A stretch of 9,549 bases of DNA from CAZGSG01 sp964528095 (GTDB taxonomy: Bacteria; Bacteroidota; Bacteroidia; Chitinophagales; Chitinophagaceae): NCBI GenBank assembly GCA_964528095.1, contig CAZGSG010000228.1, positions 1-9,549 on the forward strand, read 5' to 3'. Of the stretch, positions 1-8,170 are shown in pieces. A program made the translations under genes and the position numbers. Below the pieces are notes generated by a model that searched no databases, was not told the origin of the DNA, and saw only the letters and a program-made list of their open reading frames with translations. Within the stretch, counting starts at the first letter, position 1; each line of letters starts with the position of its first letter.

Positions 1-237
1 TAAAACAGCATGAAATCATGAGTTATAACATATCTATAAGCAAGGTGAATCTATAGCAGGTTATTAAATTATTACCTCCGTTTATAACCTTGACCAAAAC
101 GAGTTGAATAAAAATGAGTTTGTTTCTCAAGAGCTGATATCATTTACAGGCTTATGTCAAAAGAGTGGATCTCCCCAAAAACAAACACAAACCAACAATG
201 CGGGTCGTCGCGTACTGATGGACGAAAAAAAAAGAAA

Positions 238-268
238 TTTTTCCAATTCGCAAAAAGCCGTATTTTTA
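238..268 (+). promoter_or_regulatory. Weak Bacteroidota-type promoter candidate
   Basis: TATTTTTA at 261-268 resembles the Bacteroidota -7 element TAnnTTTG except for its last base. A T tract at 238-242 lies about 19 bases upstream, roughly where the -33 TTTG/TTG element is expected, and the poly-A run just before it could act as an UP-like element. This would start transcription some 50-60 bases before the susC-like start and cause the inverted repeat at 268-284 to overlap the transcription start. The match is imperfect and AT-rich sequence gives such matches by chance. Confidence 0.3.
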
Positions 269-284
269 TTATGTAGTACATAAT
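268..284. promoter_or_regulatory. 17-bp perfect inverted repeat, candidate GntR-type operator
   Basis: ATTATGTA-G-TACATAAT is a perfect 8-base inverted repeat around one central base (276). It ends 46 bases before the susC-like start codon. Its core, GT at 273-274 and AC at 278-279 separated by three bases, fits the GT-N3-AC pattern typical of operators bound by FadR-subfamily GntR repressors. E. coli NanR, the sialic-acid repressor, belongs to that subfamily, although its own operator is a GGTATA repeat. The position over or just after the promoter candidate suits a repressor. No regulator gene is visible in the window, so the link is inference. Confidence 0.5.
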
Positions 285-330
285 TACTAATAGACATAAA
301 TTGCCCGACCTGCTTAAATCACGATTGCTT

Positions 331-3300
331 ATGAAAAAGAAATTTTCTTTTTTGCTGCTTGTAAAACTCATTACAGTTGCTGCATTTGTATGTAGCCCTC
401 TTTTTTCTTTGGCCCAGCCCCGTACCATTACCGGCAAAGTGACGGATAGTACCGGCAGCGGCATAGAAAAAGTAAGTGTTAAAGTGAAAGGCACTTCTTC
501 CGGCACCGCTACGGCTGCCGATGGATCTTTTGCCATCACTGTTGGATCACCATCGGCTGTGCTTGTATTCTCCAGCATCGGCTATACCCCGAAAGAAATT
601 CCTGCAGGTACACAATCTGTTATTACGATTACACTCGATCGGGTGAACGAAACATTGACAGATGTTGTCGTTATCGGCTATACCCAACAGTCTAAACTAA
701 AAACAACTGCTGCCGTTTCAAAGCTTAACCCGGAGGAAATGAGAAACACATCCAATCCAAGCCCGGTACAGGCCTTGCAGGGAAAAATAGCTGGGGTATC
801 AGTTCCCATTACAGCCGGTCAACCGGGTGGAGGCGCGGTTAACATTATTATCCGCGGTGGTACAAAGCCCAATGTGTATGGTTCTGGTATCGGTAATAAT
901 GGGGGTACCAGCTACGGCGCTTCAGATGGCTCGAGCCCGCTTGTAGTTGTGGATGGTGTCTTTCGGGCATTTGCCGATATCAATCCGGATGATATTGAGT
1001 CGTTCCAGGTTATGAAGGATGCTGCTTCAACCGCTATCTATGGCGCACGTGGTGCCAATGGCGTTATCGTTATCAAAACAAAAAGCGGTAAGTATAATAG
1101 TAAGATGAATGTCACGCTCAATCATCGTACCACCTGGGAAACACAGGCCCGCGATTATAATTACCTGAGCGCTGAACAATACCTTCGGCTTGCAAGAACC
1201 ACTGTAAAAAATACCGCTGACCCCATTGACAAAAATAACCTGCTTAATAATGGTGGTTTTTCTGCCGGTACCCGTGTCTATACTGCTCCTGGACAATATG
1301 GAAAAAACATCAATCTCACAGCCCTTTACAATAATATAGTAGCAATAGAAGGACAGGCTTATGTAGATAACCTGCTTGCAAATGGATGGCAAACCATGGA
1401 TGACCCGATCAACCCGGGTACAAAATTGCTTTATGCCGATAATCACTATCAGGATATGTTGTGGAATACAGGAGTGTCACAAAATGAAAATGTATCCATT
1501 GATGGGGGAAGCGACAAAGCCAGCTATAATGTTTCATTTGGTTATACCAACCAGGCTGGTGTTTTTGTCGGCACTAAATACAAACGCTACAATGTTCTGG
1601 GAAATTTTGGTTTTAAAGCGTCTGAAAATTTCCGGCTTGATGTAAACCTGAGTTACCAGAACATCCGACCTAATTATATCGATGCATACCAGAATGACCT
1701 GATACGTGGTGTTCGGATAACACCGTTAATACGTACTTTCAAAGACGATGGCAACCCGATGCCGGGCGAGCTCTACACGGTGCGTAACCGTTTCCATTCG
1801 CTGAAATATGACGATATGCGTACGACCACAGAACGTATCGTCGCAAGAGTTAGTGGCGACTGGACTATTGTAAAAGGCCTTCATTTTAAACCTTCCTTTT
1901 CTTACCTGCTCAATGATTATCATGAGACATTCATGCGCAAGGGTACCCCTGCAGATGAAGTGCAGCCTTCTACCCAGCGACAGAAAACGGATTATACCAG
2001 TAACTCAAGACAACTAATGATCGACCAGGTGTTGCAATATGATTTTAATTTGCAATCACTTCATCATTTTACACTGCTCGGGGGAGTGAACTATACTTCC
2101 AATACGGGTAATATAGTGAGTGTAGGATCGCAGCGGGGAACAAATGATTATATCTACACGATCAATGAACCCACCACTACTGTAATAAATGGAGTAGTGA
2201 TGACCAATGTAACCAATTTCGGAACAACCTTCAGTGAATCAAAATCCGCCAGTTCATTCGGACAACTTAATTATGACTATGATTCACGGTACCTTTTCAG
2301 TGGTACAGTGCGATATGACGGATTTTCCAATTTTGCTCCTGAAAATAAATATGCTCTTTTTCCTTCAGCTTCTGTTGGTTGGAATGTGAACAGGGAAAAT
2401 TTCTGGCATGTTGGATTTATGAATGCGCTTAAACTACGTGCAAGCTGGGGAAGCGCGGGTCTGAGCGATCTGAGTATTACAGATACTTATGGAGGATATT
2501 CTTCAAGAAACTATGCCCTGGGCTCAGGAGTACTGCGTGCTAATCATTCCAATCCCGCTCTAAAATGGGAGTCAACACAAACAACAGTCCCGGCAATTGA
2601 TGCAGCCTTTTTAAACAATCGTATTACATTAACCGTCGATTATTATAATAAACTAACAAAAAACAGGCTTGCTTCCAAACCCCTGCCTTCTGAATCGCCT
2701 TTTTCATCCATCACATTTAATAATGGCGTTTTACAGAACCGGGGAGTTGAAATAGAAATTGGGGGCACTATTTTGAAAATAAAAGATTTTAACTGGAGAG
2801 CTAATTTCTCCTATGCATATAACCGTACCAGGATCATTGATCTGCCGGATAATGGTCGCGCAAAAAATCGCCAGGGTGGAGATCTTGTATATGATCCGGC
2901 TACCAAACAGTTGGTTGAAGCCGGTGGATTTGCCGAAGGCGAAAGGCCTTATTCCATCTACGCATATAGAGTGATCGGGGTATTTTCAACCGACGCAGAA
3001 GCAGCTGCATGGAATACCACAAAAAAAGATAACCTAGCTTCACCACAGGGCATCCTCCTGGGAAAAAGGGCAGGGGATTATATTTTCGATGATATTAACA
3101 ATGATGGTGTAATTGATACAAAAGACCAGGTGTTCATGGGCTATCGCACGCCGAAAGTAATAGGAGGTATGCAAAACACATTTACCTATAAGCGGATCTC
3201 TATGCGTGTCACCATGGATTATGCATTGGGCCATCTTATCAGCAATGGCGCACTGGCACGTTCTCTTGGTCAGGGAAGAGCGTTCAACGAAGGTGCGCCT

Positions 3301-3690
3301 CAGGAAGCACTCGGATCTGATATCTGGCAACAACCTGGTGATGTGGGTAAAAAATATGCCCGCTTCTCCTTTGCCGATTTCGATTTTGGACAACGCAACT
3401 ATTTAAGATCCGCAACATTAGGTAATAATAGCGGTTACGGTTCCGATGTATCTACGCTGATAGAAAAAGGAGACTTCCTGGCCCTGCGGGAGATATCTGT
3501 TTCTTATGATCTCCCACCACAGCTATTTCGCAAATTTCATTCCACCGGGTTGAATGTATTTGCCAGTGTTTATAATGTAGGCTATTTAACAAAGTACAAG
3601 GGGTTAAACCCAGAGATCTATACAGGTTTCGACCCCGGCGGTTATCCACGTCCCCGTCAATTCTCTTTAGGCGCAACACTAAGATTTTAA
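331..3690 (+). CDS. SusC/RagA-family TonB-dependent outer-membrane transporter
   Basis: A 1119-residue outer-membrane importer, normal length for SusC, that would take up sialic acid or sialylated glycans using TonB energy together with the SusD partner. ATG at 331 is preferred over the upstream TTG at 301 because it begins a clean signal peptide: MKKK, hydrophobic core, then LFSLA before QP, cleavage near residue 28. A carboxypeptidase-regulatory-like domain follows (about 33-105), then a TonB-box-like DVVVIGY (111-117). The plug has PLVVVDG (203-209) and the SusC signature DIESFQVMKDAASTAIYGARG (from 221). The barrel contains the DINNDG segment (921-926) usual in SusC and ends in TLRF. There is no STN domain before the regulatory-like domain, so it is not a sigma/anti-sigma signalling type. 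No SD sequence is seen. The family is certain; the substrate comes from neighbours only. Confidence 0.95.
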   Translation: MKKKFSFLLLVKLITVAAFVCSPLFSLAQPRTITGKVTDSTGSGIEKVSVKVKGTSSGTATAADGSFAITVGSPSAVLVFSSIGYTPKEIPAGTQSVITITLDRVNETLTDVVVIGYTQQSKLKTTAAVSKLNPEEMRNTSNPSPVQALQGKIAGVSVPITAGQPGGGAVNIIIRGGTKPNVYGSGIGNNGGTSYGASDGSSPLVVVDGVFRAFADINPDDIESFQVMKDAASTAIYGARGANGVIVIKTKSGKYNSKMNVTLNHRTTWETQARDYNYLSAEQYLRLARTTVKNTADPIDKNNLLNNGGFSAGTRVYTAPGQYGKNINLTALYNNIVAIEGQAYVDNLLANGWQTMDDPINPGTKLLYADNHYQDMLWNTGVSQNENVSIDGGSDKASYNVSFGYTNQAGVFVGTKYKRYNVLGNFGFKASENFRLDVNLSYQNIRPNYIDAYQNDLIRGVRITPLIRTFKDDGNPMPGELYTVRNRFHSLKYDDMRTTTERIVARVSGDWTIVKGLHFKPSFSYLLNDYHETFMRKGTPADEVQPSTQRQKTDYTSNSRQLMIDQVLQYDFNLQSLHHFTLLGGVNYTSNTGNIVSVGSQRGTNDYIYTINEPTTTVINGVVMTNVTNFGTTFSESKSASSFGQLNYDYDSRYLFSGTVRYDGFSNFAPENKYALFPSASVGWNVNRENFWHVGFMNALKLRASWGSAGLSDLSITDTYGGYSSRNYALGSGVLRANHSNPALKWESTQTTVPAIDAAFLNNRITLTVDYYNKLTKNRLASKPLPSESPFSSITFNNGVLQNRGVEIEIGGTILKIKDFNWRANFSYAYNRTRIIDLPDNGRAKNRQGGDLVYDPATKQLVEAGGFAEGERPYSIYAYRVIGVFSTDAEAAAWNTTKKDNLASPQGILLGKRAGDYIFDDINNDGVIDTKDQVFMGYRTPKVIGGMQNTFTYKRISMRVTMDYALGHLISNGALARSLGQGRAFNEGAPQEALGSDIWQQPGDVGKKYARFSFADFDFGQRNYLRSATLGNNSGYGSDVSTLIEKGDFLALREISVSYDLPPQLFRKFHSTGLNVFASVYNVGYLTKYKGLNPEIYTGFDPGGYPRPRQFSLGATLRF

Positions 3691-3692
3691 TT

Positions 3693-5171
3693 ATGAAAAG
3701 AATGTTTTTTATGCAAAAGAAAATATACTGGATTTTATTGTCGCTGCTGGTTATACAGACCGGTTGTAAAAAAATACTGGAAGTTACCCCGCAATCAAGT
3801 ATCACAGAAGAAACTTATTTTAAGAATGAAGGCGATTTCGAACCTTATGTTACAGGTATCTACACCTTCATGCGCAGTTTCGCCAATAATATAACTTATG
3901 GTACAGAAAGAGGGGAAGAACTGGTTGCCGCGCAAAATTCCAGGTTTGGAGTAGCTTGGACACAAATCATCACACCTTCCTCGGGTGCTATCAATTACAA
4001 CGACTGGTACCGTGCCATCGGTCATTGCAATCTTCTATTGAAACGTATTGCAGACTTTAGTTTCTCTTCTGCTGATGCCAAAAAGCGGATCATCGCTGAA
4101 ACATATGCATTGCGGGCCTATTTTTATTTTTCACTCACCCGTATTATTGGCGATGCGCCATTGATGCTGGATGCCATAACAGATGAAAATGTTCCACTTC
4201 TTGCGCGTTCACCCGCAAAGAATGTAATGATTCAAATACAATCCGATCTCGATGCCGCCATTGCAAGCTTCCAGTCGATGAGCAATTTTTCCGTCAGCGG
4301 TTATCCTTCCAAATACCGTTTCGCCTATGCTTCCACACAGGCGTTAAAAGCCGATGCTAAATTATGGAGTGCAAAAGTTTTGGGCGGAGGTAATCCTGAT
4401 TTTACTGACGCGATCACGGCGATCAATGAAGTGGAATTATCAGGCCGTACTTTAAATACAGATTTTAAAAATGTGACTACGCTCAGAGCTGCTTCCAATA
4501 CAGAGAGTATACTTGCCGCATTTTACCTGCGTGATGAAACAGGTGCCAACTACGGATTAAATGCCCTGCCTTTCATCACAGGAATTCAGGGTGCTCTTAA
4601 CCTGGACAGTCTTCCATATGTACAAACAACCATCAACGGGCAGGGTGCTTACCAGATAAGTCCTAAATCAAAAGCCCTTTTCAAAACTGCGGCAGATAAA
4701 CGTATCCCATTCACATGGATAACCGAAAGACAGGCATCAGGGCCGAAAATATCCTGGATCACTAAACTACCCGGAACAAAATACACGGACGACCGGGTTT
4801 CCGACAATGACGTATGTATCTATCGCCTGGCAGATATCTTCCTGATGAAAGCCGAAGCATATGCCGGTCTGAATAACACGGCACTCGCCATAGACTATTT
4901 GAATAAGATCAGGGCCCGTGCCAATACAGGTGTATATGCAGGTGCTACGGACAAACCCACTGTGGAGTTGGAGATACTGGATGAGCGTGGACGTGAGTTC
5001 TTTTTTGAAAACAAACGCTGGTATGACCTGGTAAGGTTTCACAAAGGGGGTACCATTAATGTATATACTTATGTGCCCAACCTGGTTGGTAAAACAACGC
5101 CTTTATTCTGGCCACTTAATACAACGGTGCTTGCCAATAATAATAAGTTGTTGCAAACAGATGGTTATTAA
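3693..5171 (+). CDS. SusD/RagB-family nutrient-binding outer-membrane lipoprotein
   Basis: A 492-residue surface lipoprotein expected to form the lid of the neighbouring SusC-type channel and bind the glycan or free sugar. It begins two bases after the SusC stop. ATG codons at 3693, 3702 and 3711 are all in frame; the third gives the most typical lipoprotein signal (MQKK, hydrophobic stretch, QTGC), with the acylated Cys at residue 25 counted from 3693. SusD hallmarks are the helical segment with YALRAYFYFSLTRIIGDAPL (138-157) and, near the C-terminus, DERGREFFFENKRWYDLVR (430-448), followed by PLFWPL and a closing DGY, all usual in RagB/SusD. The protein is complete. The family is clear. Specificity for sialic acid is inferred from the lyase, mutarotase and sialidase downstream. 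Confidence 0.95.
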   Translation: MKRMFFMQKKIYWILLSLLVIQTGCKKILEVTPQSSITEETYFKNEGDFEPYVTGIYTFMRSFANNITYGTERGEELVAAQNSRFGVAWTQIITPSSGAINYNDWYRAIGHCNLLLKRIADFSFSSADAKKRIIAETYALRAYFYFSLTRIIGDAPLMLDAITDENVPLLARSPAKNVMIQIQSDLDAAIASFQSMSNFSVSGYPSKYRFAYASTQALKADAKLWSAKVLGGGNPDFTDAITAINEVELSGRTLNTDFKNVTTLRAASNTESILAAFYLRDETGANYGLNALPFITGIQGALNLDSLPYVQTTINGQGAYQISPKSKALFKTAADKRIPFTWITERQASGPKISWITKLPGTKYTDDRVSDNDVCIYRLADIFLMKAEAYAGLNNTALAIDYLNKIRARANTGVYAGATDKPTVELEILDERGREFFFENKRWYDLVRFHKGGTINVYTYVPNLVGKTTPLFWPLNTTVLANNNKLLQTDGY

Positions 5172-5260
5172 ATGGGATTGCCCGTTTGCAGATGCTAAAA
5201 TGAAAATAGAAAAGCAGCAAGGACTGCACGAATTTATTAAAGGATTTATATAGACACACT

Positions 5261-6202
5261 ATGAAAAAAATTGAAGGATTGATAGCAGCAGCATTTACAC
5301 CGTTTCATGAAGATGGTTCCTTAAACCTGGAACTGGTGCCCGCGCTGGTCGACAAATTGTATGCAGATGGGGTAAAGGGGATCTTTGTATGTGGAAGCAA
5401 TGGTGAAGGACCTAATATGACAACGACCGAACGAATGAAAGTGGCAGAAGCATTTATTCGCGCGGCGGACAAACGCTTACTGATCATTGTACATGTAGGA
5501 CATAGTTGTATCGCGGAAGCAAAAACACTCGCATCGCATGCGGCATTGGCCGGGGCAGATGCTTTCTCCTCCGTAGCGGCTTTTTATTTTAAACCCTTGT
5601 CGGTGGAGAATCTTGCGGATTGTATGATAGAAATAGCAGCCGCGGCACAGGAATTACCATTTTATTATTATCATATTCCCCAGCTCACAGGGGTAGGAAT
5701 GGACATGGTAGAATTTCTGCAATACGCAGGCCCGCGTATTCCCAACCTCGCGGGTATTAAATACACCGCCAATACCTTACAGGAATATTTATCCTGTCTC
5801 AATTTTCAAAACGGACGGTATGATATTCTGTTTGGTTCTGATGAGCTTTTATTACCGGCTTTGGCTACAGGTGCCAGGGGCGCCATCGGCAGCACCTATA
5901 CATTTGCCGCACCATTATACCTGAAAGTCATCGAAGCTTTTAACAACGGCGATCTGGTTGCTGCGAGAGAACAACATAGTCACCTGGTAGAAATGGTGAG
6001 ACTTCTTGTAAAATATCCACCGATACCAGCTCAAAAAGCAATCATGCGAATGATTGGTTTTGAAATGGGATCATGCAGACTGCCGCTTACCGGTTTTAGC
6101 GATGCTAATTATAACAAATTTTATAAGGAACTGAATGATATTGGGTTCTTCGCTAAATTGAATTCGCTTCAGCAAAATGCGAAAGTGCTCATTTCTAAAT
6201 AA
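5261..6202 (+). CDS. nanA: N-acetylneuraminate lyase (DHDPS/NAL superfamily aldolase)
   Basis: A 313-residue class I aldolase predicted to cleave N-acetylneuraminate into N-acetylmannosamine and pyruvate in the cytoplasm; it has no signal peptide. Visible signatures are the carboxylate-binding loop GSNGEG (45-50; GSTGE in E. coli NanA), YHIPQLTG with the catalytic-type Tyr137 (compare YNIPALSG), GIKYT with the Schiff-base Lys167, and GAIGSTYT late in the barrel, close to GGIGSTYN of NanA. Length is near the usual 290-310 residues. The gene starts 89 bases after the susD-like gene and ends six bases before the mutarotase gene. The superfamily also holds dihydrodipicolinate synthases and keto-deoxy-sugar aldolases, but the YxIPxLxG motif, the GSTY motif and the sialidase and mutarotase neighbours favour the sialic-acid lyase. 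It might prefer a modified sialic acid. Confidence 0.88.
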   Translation: MKKIEGLIAAAFTPFHEDGSLNLELVPALVDKLYADGVKGIFVCGSNGEGPNMTTTERMKVAEAFIRAADKRLLIIVHVGHSCIAEAKTLASHAALAGADAFSSVAAFYFKPLSVENLADCMIEIAAAAQELPFYYYHIPQLTGVGMDMVEFLQYAGPRIPNLAGIKYTANTLQEYLSCLNFQNGRYDILFGSDELLLPALATGARGAIGSTYTFAAPLYLKVIEAFNNGDLVAAREQHSHLVEMVRLLVKYPPIPAQKAIMRMIGFEMGSCRLPLTGFSDANYNKFYKELNDIGFFAKLNSLQQNAKVLISK

Positions 6203-6208
6203 ATAATC

Positions 6209-7330
6209 ATGCGGTCGTTGCTTCCGTTCCTTTTATTAATATGTTTTGTATCCATGACTATGTGCGTTGAAAAAAATAAGGATCATTTTAGCTGGACACA
6301 GGGACCGGCTATTCCCGATACCGATGGACTTGCGGGTGCTTATGTGGGCACGAGCAACAATGCATTGTTAATAGCAGGGGGCACTAATTTTCCCGGTAAT
6401 AAAAGACCCTGGAGTAATGGCATTAAGACCTGGTATGACAAAATATTTGTACTGGAGCAGCCCAATGGTGTATGGAAAGAAGCAGGAAGGCTGGAAAGAC
6501 CGATGGGTTACGGCATTTCGCTTTCCTCGGATCATGGATTGATCTGCCTGGGTGGGGGAGATGCAAAAGAGAATTTCGCCGGTGCATTTATCATTCAATA
6601 CATTGATCATAAAATTGAAACGGAAAAACTTCCTGATCTTCCTGCACCCCTTATCAATGCTGCGGGTGTCTTGTCGGGAGACATTGTATACGTGATAGGT
6701 GGCATCCGCACACTCACCGATTCTTCACAAAAAAATTGCTGGAGCCTTGATCTTGCAAAACCTGCATCCGAACGAACCTGGCAAATACTTGCCCCTATGC
6801 CCGGCGCATCCCGTATGCTGGCAATGGCGGGCAGCTCCGGAGGAAATGTATATGTTTTTGGTGGTGTTCAACTGCTCATGCAACCTGGTGATGCTCCGCC
6901 TCAACGCAGGTACCTGAAAGATTGCTGGGAATATAAACCGGGCATCGGATGGAAGCAGATTGCTGACCTGCCTTATCCATTAGCTGCAGCACCCGCACCG
7001 GCTTATAATACCGGATCATCTCATTTGATTTTATTTGGTGGCGATGACGGTACAAATGCTTCACGGGTAACCGAATTAAAAGACGGGCATCCTGGTTTTC
7101 GCGACGAAATACTTGCTTATAACACGATAACTAATACCTGGTCGGCGGCCGGTCGTATACCGGTTGATAAAAAAAAGGATGCGGCCACGAATCCCCATGC
7201 CAGTGTGTACGCGCCTGTGACAACGCCGCTTGTTACCTGGAATGGGAATATTGTTATCACAGCCGGTGAAGCCCGTCCCGCGGTACGTAGTAATAAAATG
7301 CTGATCGCAAAACCTGTTAAAACTTTTTAG
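6209..7330 (+). CDS. nanM: Kelch-type cyclically permuted mutarotase (NanM-like sialic acid mutarotase)
   Basis: A 373-residue six-bladed beta-propeller likely to convert alpha-sialic acid, as freed by the sialidase, to the beta anomer. Kelch blades are marked by di-glycine strands: LLIAGGTNFPG (53-63), LICLGGGD (111-118), VYVIGG (160-165), VYVFGG (214-219), LILFGGDDG (273-281) and IVITAGE (348-354). The C-terminal GEARPAVRS (353-361) is typical of the cyclically permuted mutarotase family common in Bacteroidota. An N-terminal hydrophobic segment (residues 2-18) indicates export. Cys19 lies at its end, but the preceding SMTM is a poor lipobox, so periplasmic release and lipid anchoring both remain possible. 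It is spaced six bases after the lyase gene, as expected for tight co-expression. E. coli NanM is the characterised relative; assignment to sialic acid rests on family and context. Confidence 0.85.
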   Translation: MRSLLPFLLLICFVSMTMCVEKNKDHFSWTQGPAIPDTDGLAGAYVGTSNNALLIAGGTNFPGNKRPWSNGIKTWYDKIFVLEQPNGVWKEAGRLERPMGYGISLSSDHGLICLGGGDAKENFAGAFIIQYIDHKIETEKLPDLPAPLINAAGVLSGDIVYVIGGIRTLTDSSQKNCWSLDLAKPASERTWQILAPMPGASRMLAMAGSSGGNVYVFGGVQLLMQPGDAPPQRRYLKDCWEYKPGIGWKQIADLPYPLAAAPAPAYNTGSSHLILFGGDDGTNASRVTELKDGHPGFRDEILAYNTITNTWSAAGRIPVDKKKDAATNPHASVYAPVTTPLVTWNGNIVITAGEARPAVRSNKMLIAKPVKTF

Positions 7331-7357
7331 GTTAACTATTATAAACGCTATCATTCT

Positions 7358-8143
7358 ATGCAGTCTCACAACAACCTTTTTAATTATCAGTTGCTTTCTG
7401 CACCCGAATTAAACTCTTTTAAAGAAAATGGGTATCATATTGTCCGAAATATCCTAACAGATAAAGGGCTCCAACAAATGCGGGATGAATGCATGCAGGC
7501 CTGGAGCGCGGAAAAAGAATCATTTGATCCCAATAAATCCTGGTTGCAAAATTCTTTACTGGTAAATATTCACCATCAAGCGCCATCTGTACGAAAATAT
7601 TATTTTGAAGGACCGATGGTTGAAATTGCAAGCCAGTTGATCGGCCCCAATATCAAAGGGGCAACGTCTCAACTGACTTTTAAAATGAAAGGCAATACAA
7701 AACCATTTGGCTGGCACCAGGATAATGGCTATGGCGAACTGGAACCCTACAATGCGCTAACAACACTTACCGCGCTTGACGATACGGATAAAGGAAACGG
7801 CTGTCTCTGGCTGATACCTGGCAGTCACCGGCAGGGACAGATAAAAGTGGAGCAAACAGAAGAGCAGAAATTAAAGAAATCAGAGATCATTGTACCGGCA
7901 GACGACAGCAAAGCCGTTGCTATGGAAATGAAAGCAGGAGACGCACTGATCTTCAATTGCTGGATGTTACACAAATCCGATGGCAATTATTCTACCGATC
8001 GCGACCGGCGTATCTTGTTCCTTCGTTATGCAGACGCGGATGCGGTGGAAGTATACAATGATAGAAAACCACGGCTTGGTAAGCTGGTAAAGGGAACTAC
8101 AAAATATGAAACGGTAAAAGAATTTGAATCGGACCTGGATTAA
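7358..8143 (+). CDS. Phytanoyl-CoA dioxygenase (PhyH)-family Fe(II)/2-oxoglutarate oxygenase, substrate unknown
   Basis: A 261-residue cytoplasmic protein of normal PhyH-family size with no signal peptide. The N-terminus has the usual 'FKENGYHIVRNILTDKGL' opening. The iron-binding triad is intact: HxD at His120/Asp122 (GWHQDNG) and the distal His205 (WMLHKSDG). An Arg cluster (215, 217, 218) follows at the spacing of the 2-oxoglutarate-binding Arg. NGCLWLIPGSH and KAGDALIFN are further family-typical strands. It should therefore hydroxylate, or oxidatively remove a group from, a small substrate. It sits 27 bases after the mutarotase gene and 27 before the sialidase gene, so it is probably co-transcribed. 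No such step exists in the standard sialic-acid pathway. It might process an O-methyl, N-acyl or other modified sialic acid or its aldolase product, but that is speculation. The HQD form is unlike the EctD signature, so ectoine hydroxylase is unlikely. Confidence 0.9.
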   Translation: MQSHNNLFNYQLLSAPELNSFKENGYHIVRNILTDKGLQQMRDECMQAWSAEKESFDPNKSWLQNSLLVNIHHQAPSVRKYYFEGPMVEIASQLIGPNIKGATSQLTFKMKGNTKPFGWHQDNGYGELEPYNALTTLTALDDTDKGNGCLWLIPGSHRQGQIKVEQTEEQKLKKSEIIVPADDSKAVAMEMKAGDALIFNCWMLHKSDGNYSTDRDRRILFLRYADADAVEVYNDRKPRLGKLVKGTTKYETVKEFESDLD

Positions 8144-8170
8144 TATTGTCTGTCTTTTAAAATAGTTCAA

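Larger units (their letters stand above)
1..330. other. AT-rich non-coding leader upstream of the operon
   Basis: This stretch holds no convincing gene. The only long reading frame across part of it is antisense and runs into the susC-like gene, with a composition unlike a real protein. It is rich in A/T, with a run of nine A (225-233) followed by a T tract (238-242), and contains a short palindrome TGATATCA (135-142). Its last third carries the promoter candidate and the 17-base inverted repeat listed separately. No upstream gene end, tRNA or clear rho-independent terminator is visible, so what lies to the left is unknown. Confidence 0.7.

Noticed and set aside
224..243. A-tract/T-tract inverted repeat (GAAAAA ... 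TTTTTC) as a terminator
   Set aside because: The stem would be almost all A-T, with no GC-rich portion and no following U run, so it is unlikely to terminate transcription.
301..330. TTG at 301 as the start of the SusC-type protein
   Set aside because: It would add ten residues (MPDLLKSRLL) before a textbook signal peptide that starts with MKKK at 331, and no ribosome-binding site supports it.
144..578. Antisense 144-residue frame across the leader and the start of the susC-like gene
   Set aside because: It overlaps the signal-peptide and regulatory-like domain coding of a certain gene, and it includes a phenylalanine run that mirrors the poly-A tract. It has no family features.
577..685. 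Direct 13-base repeat ATCGGCTATACCC (577-589 and 673-685)
   Set aside because: Both copies encode the IGYT peptide within the regulatory-like domain end and the TonB-box region, where IGY is expected for protein reasons. There is no sign of a mobile or regulatory repeat.
3040..3393. Antisense 117-residue frame in the susC-like gene
   Set aside because: It is a shadow of a certain coding region, with no recognisable motifs and no room for its own control signals.
5059..5253. 64-residue + strand frame overlapping the end of the susD-like gene
   Set aside because: It is mostly an alternate-frame reading of the SusD C-terminus, whose own frame is intact to a typical end. Only the last few codons lie in the gap, and they match nothing I recognise.
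5486..5506. GTACATGTAGGACAT-like sequence inside the lyase gene resembling the upstream palindrome
   Set aside because: It is not a matching inverted repeat and lies deep in well-conserved coding sequence, so a chance resemblance is the simpler reading.
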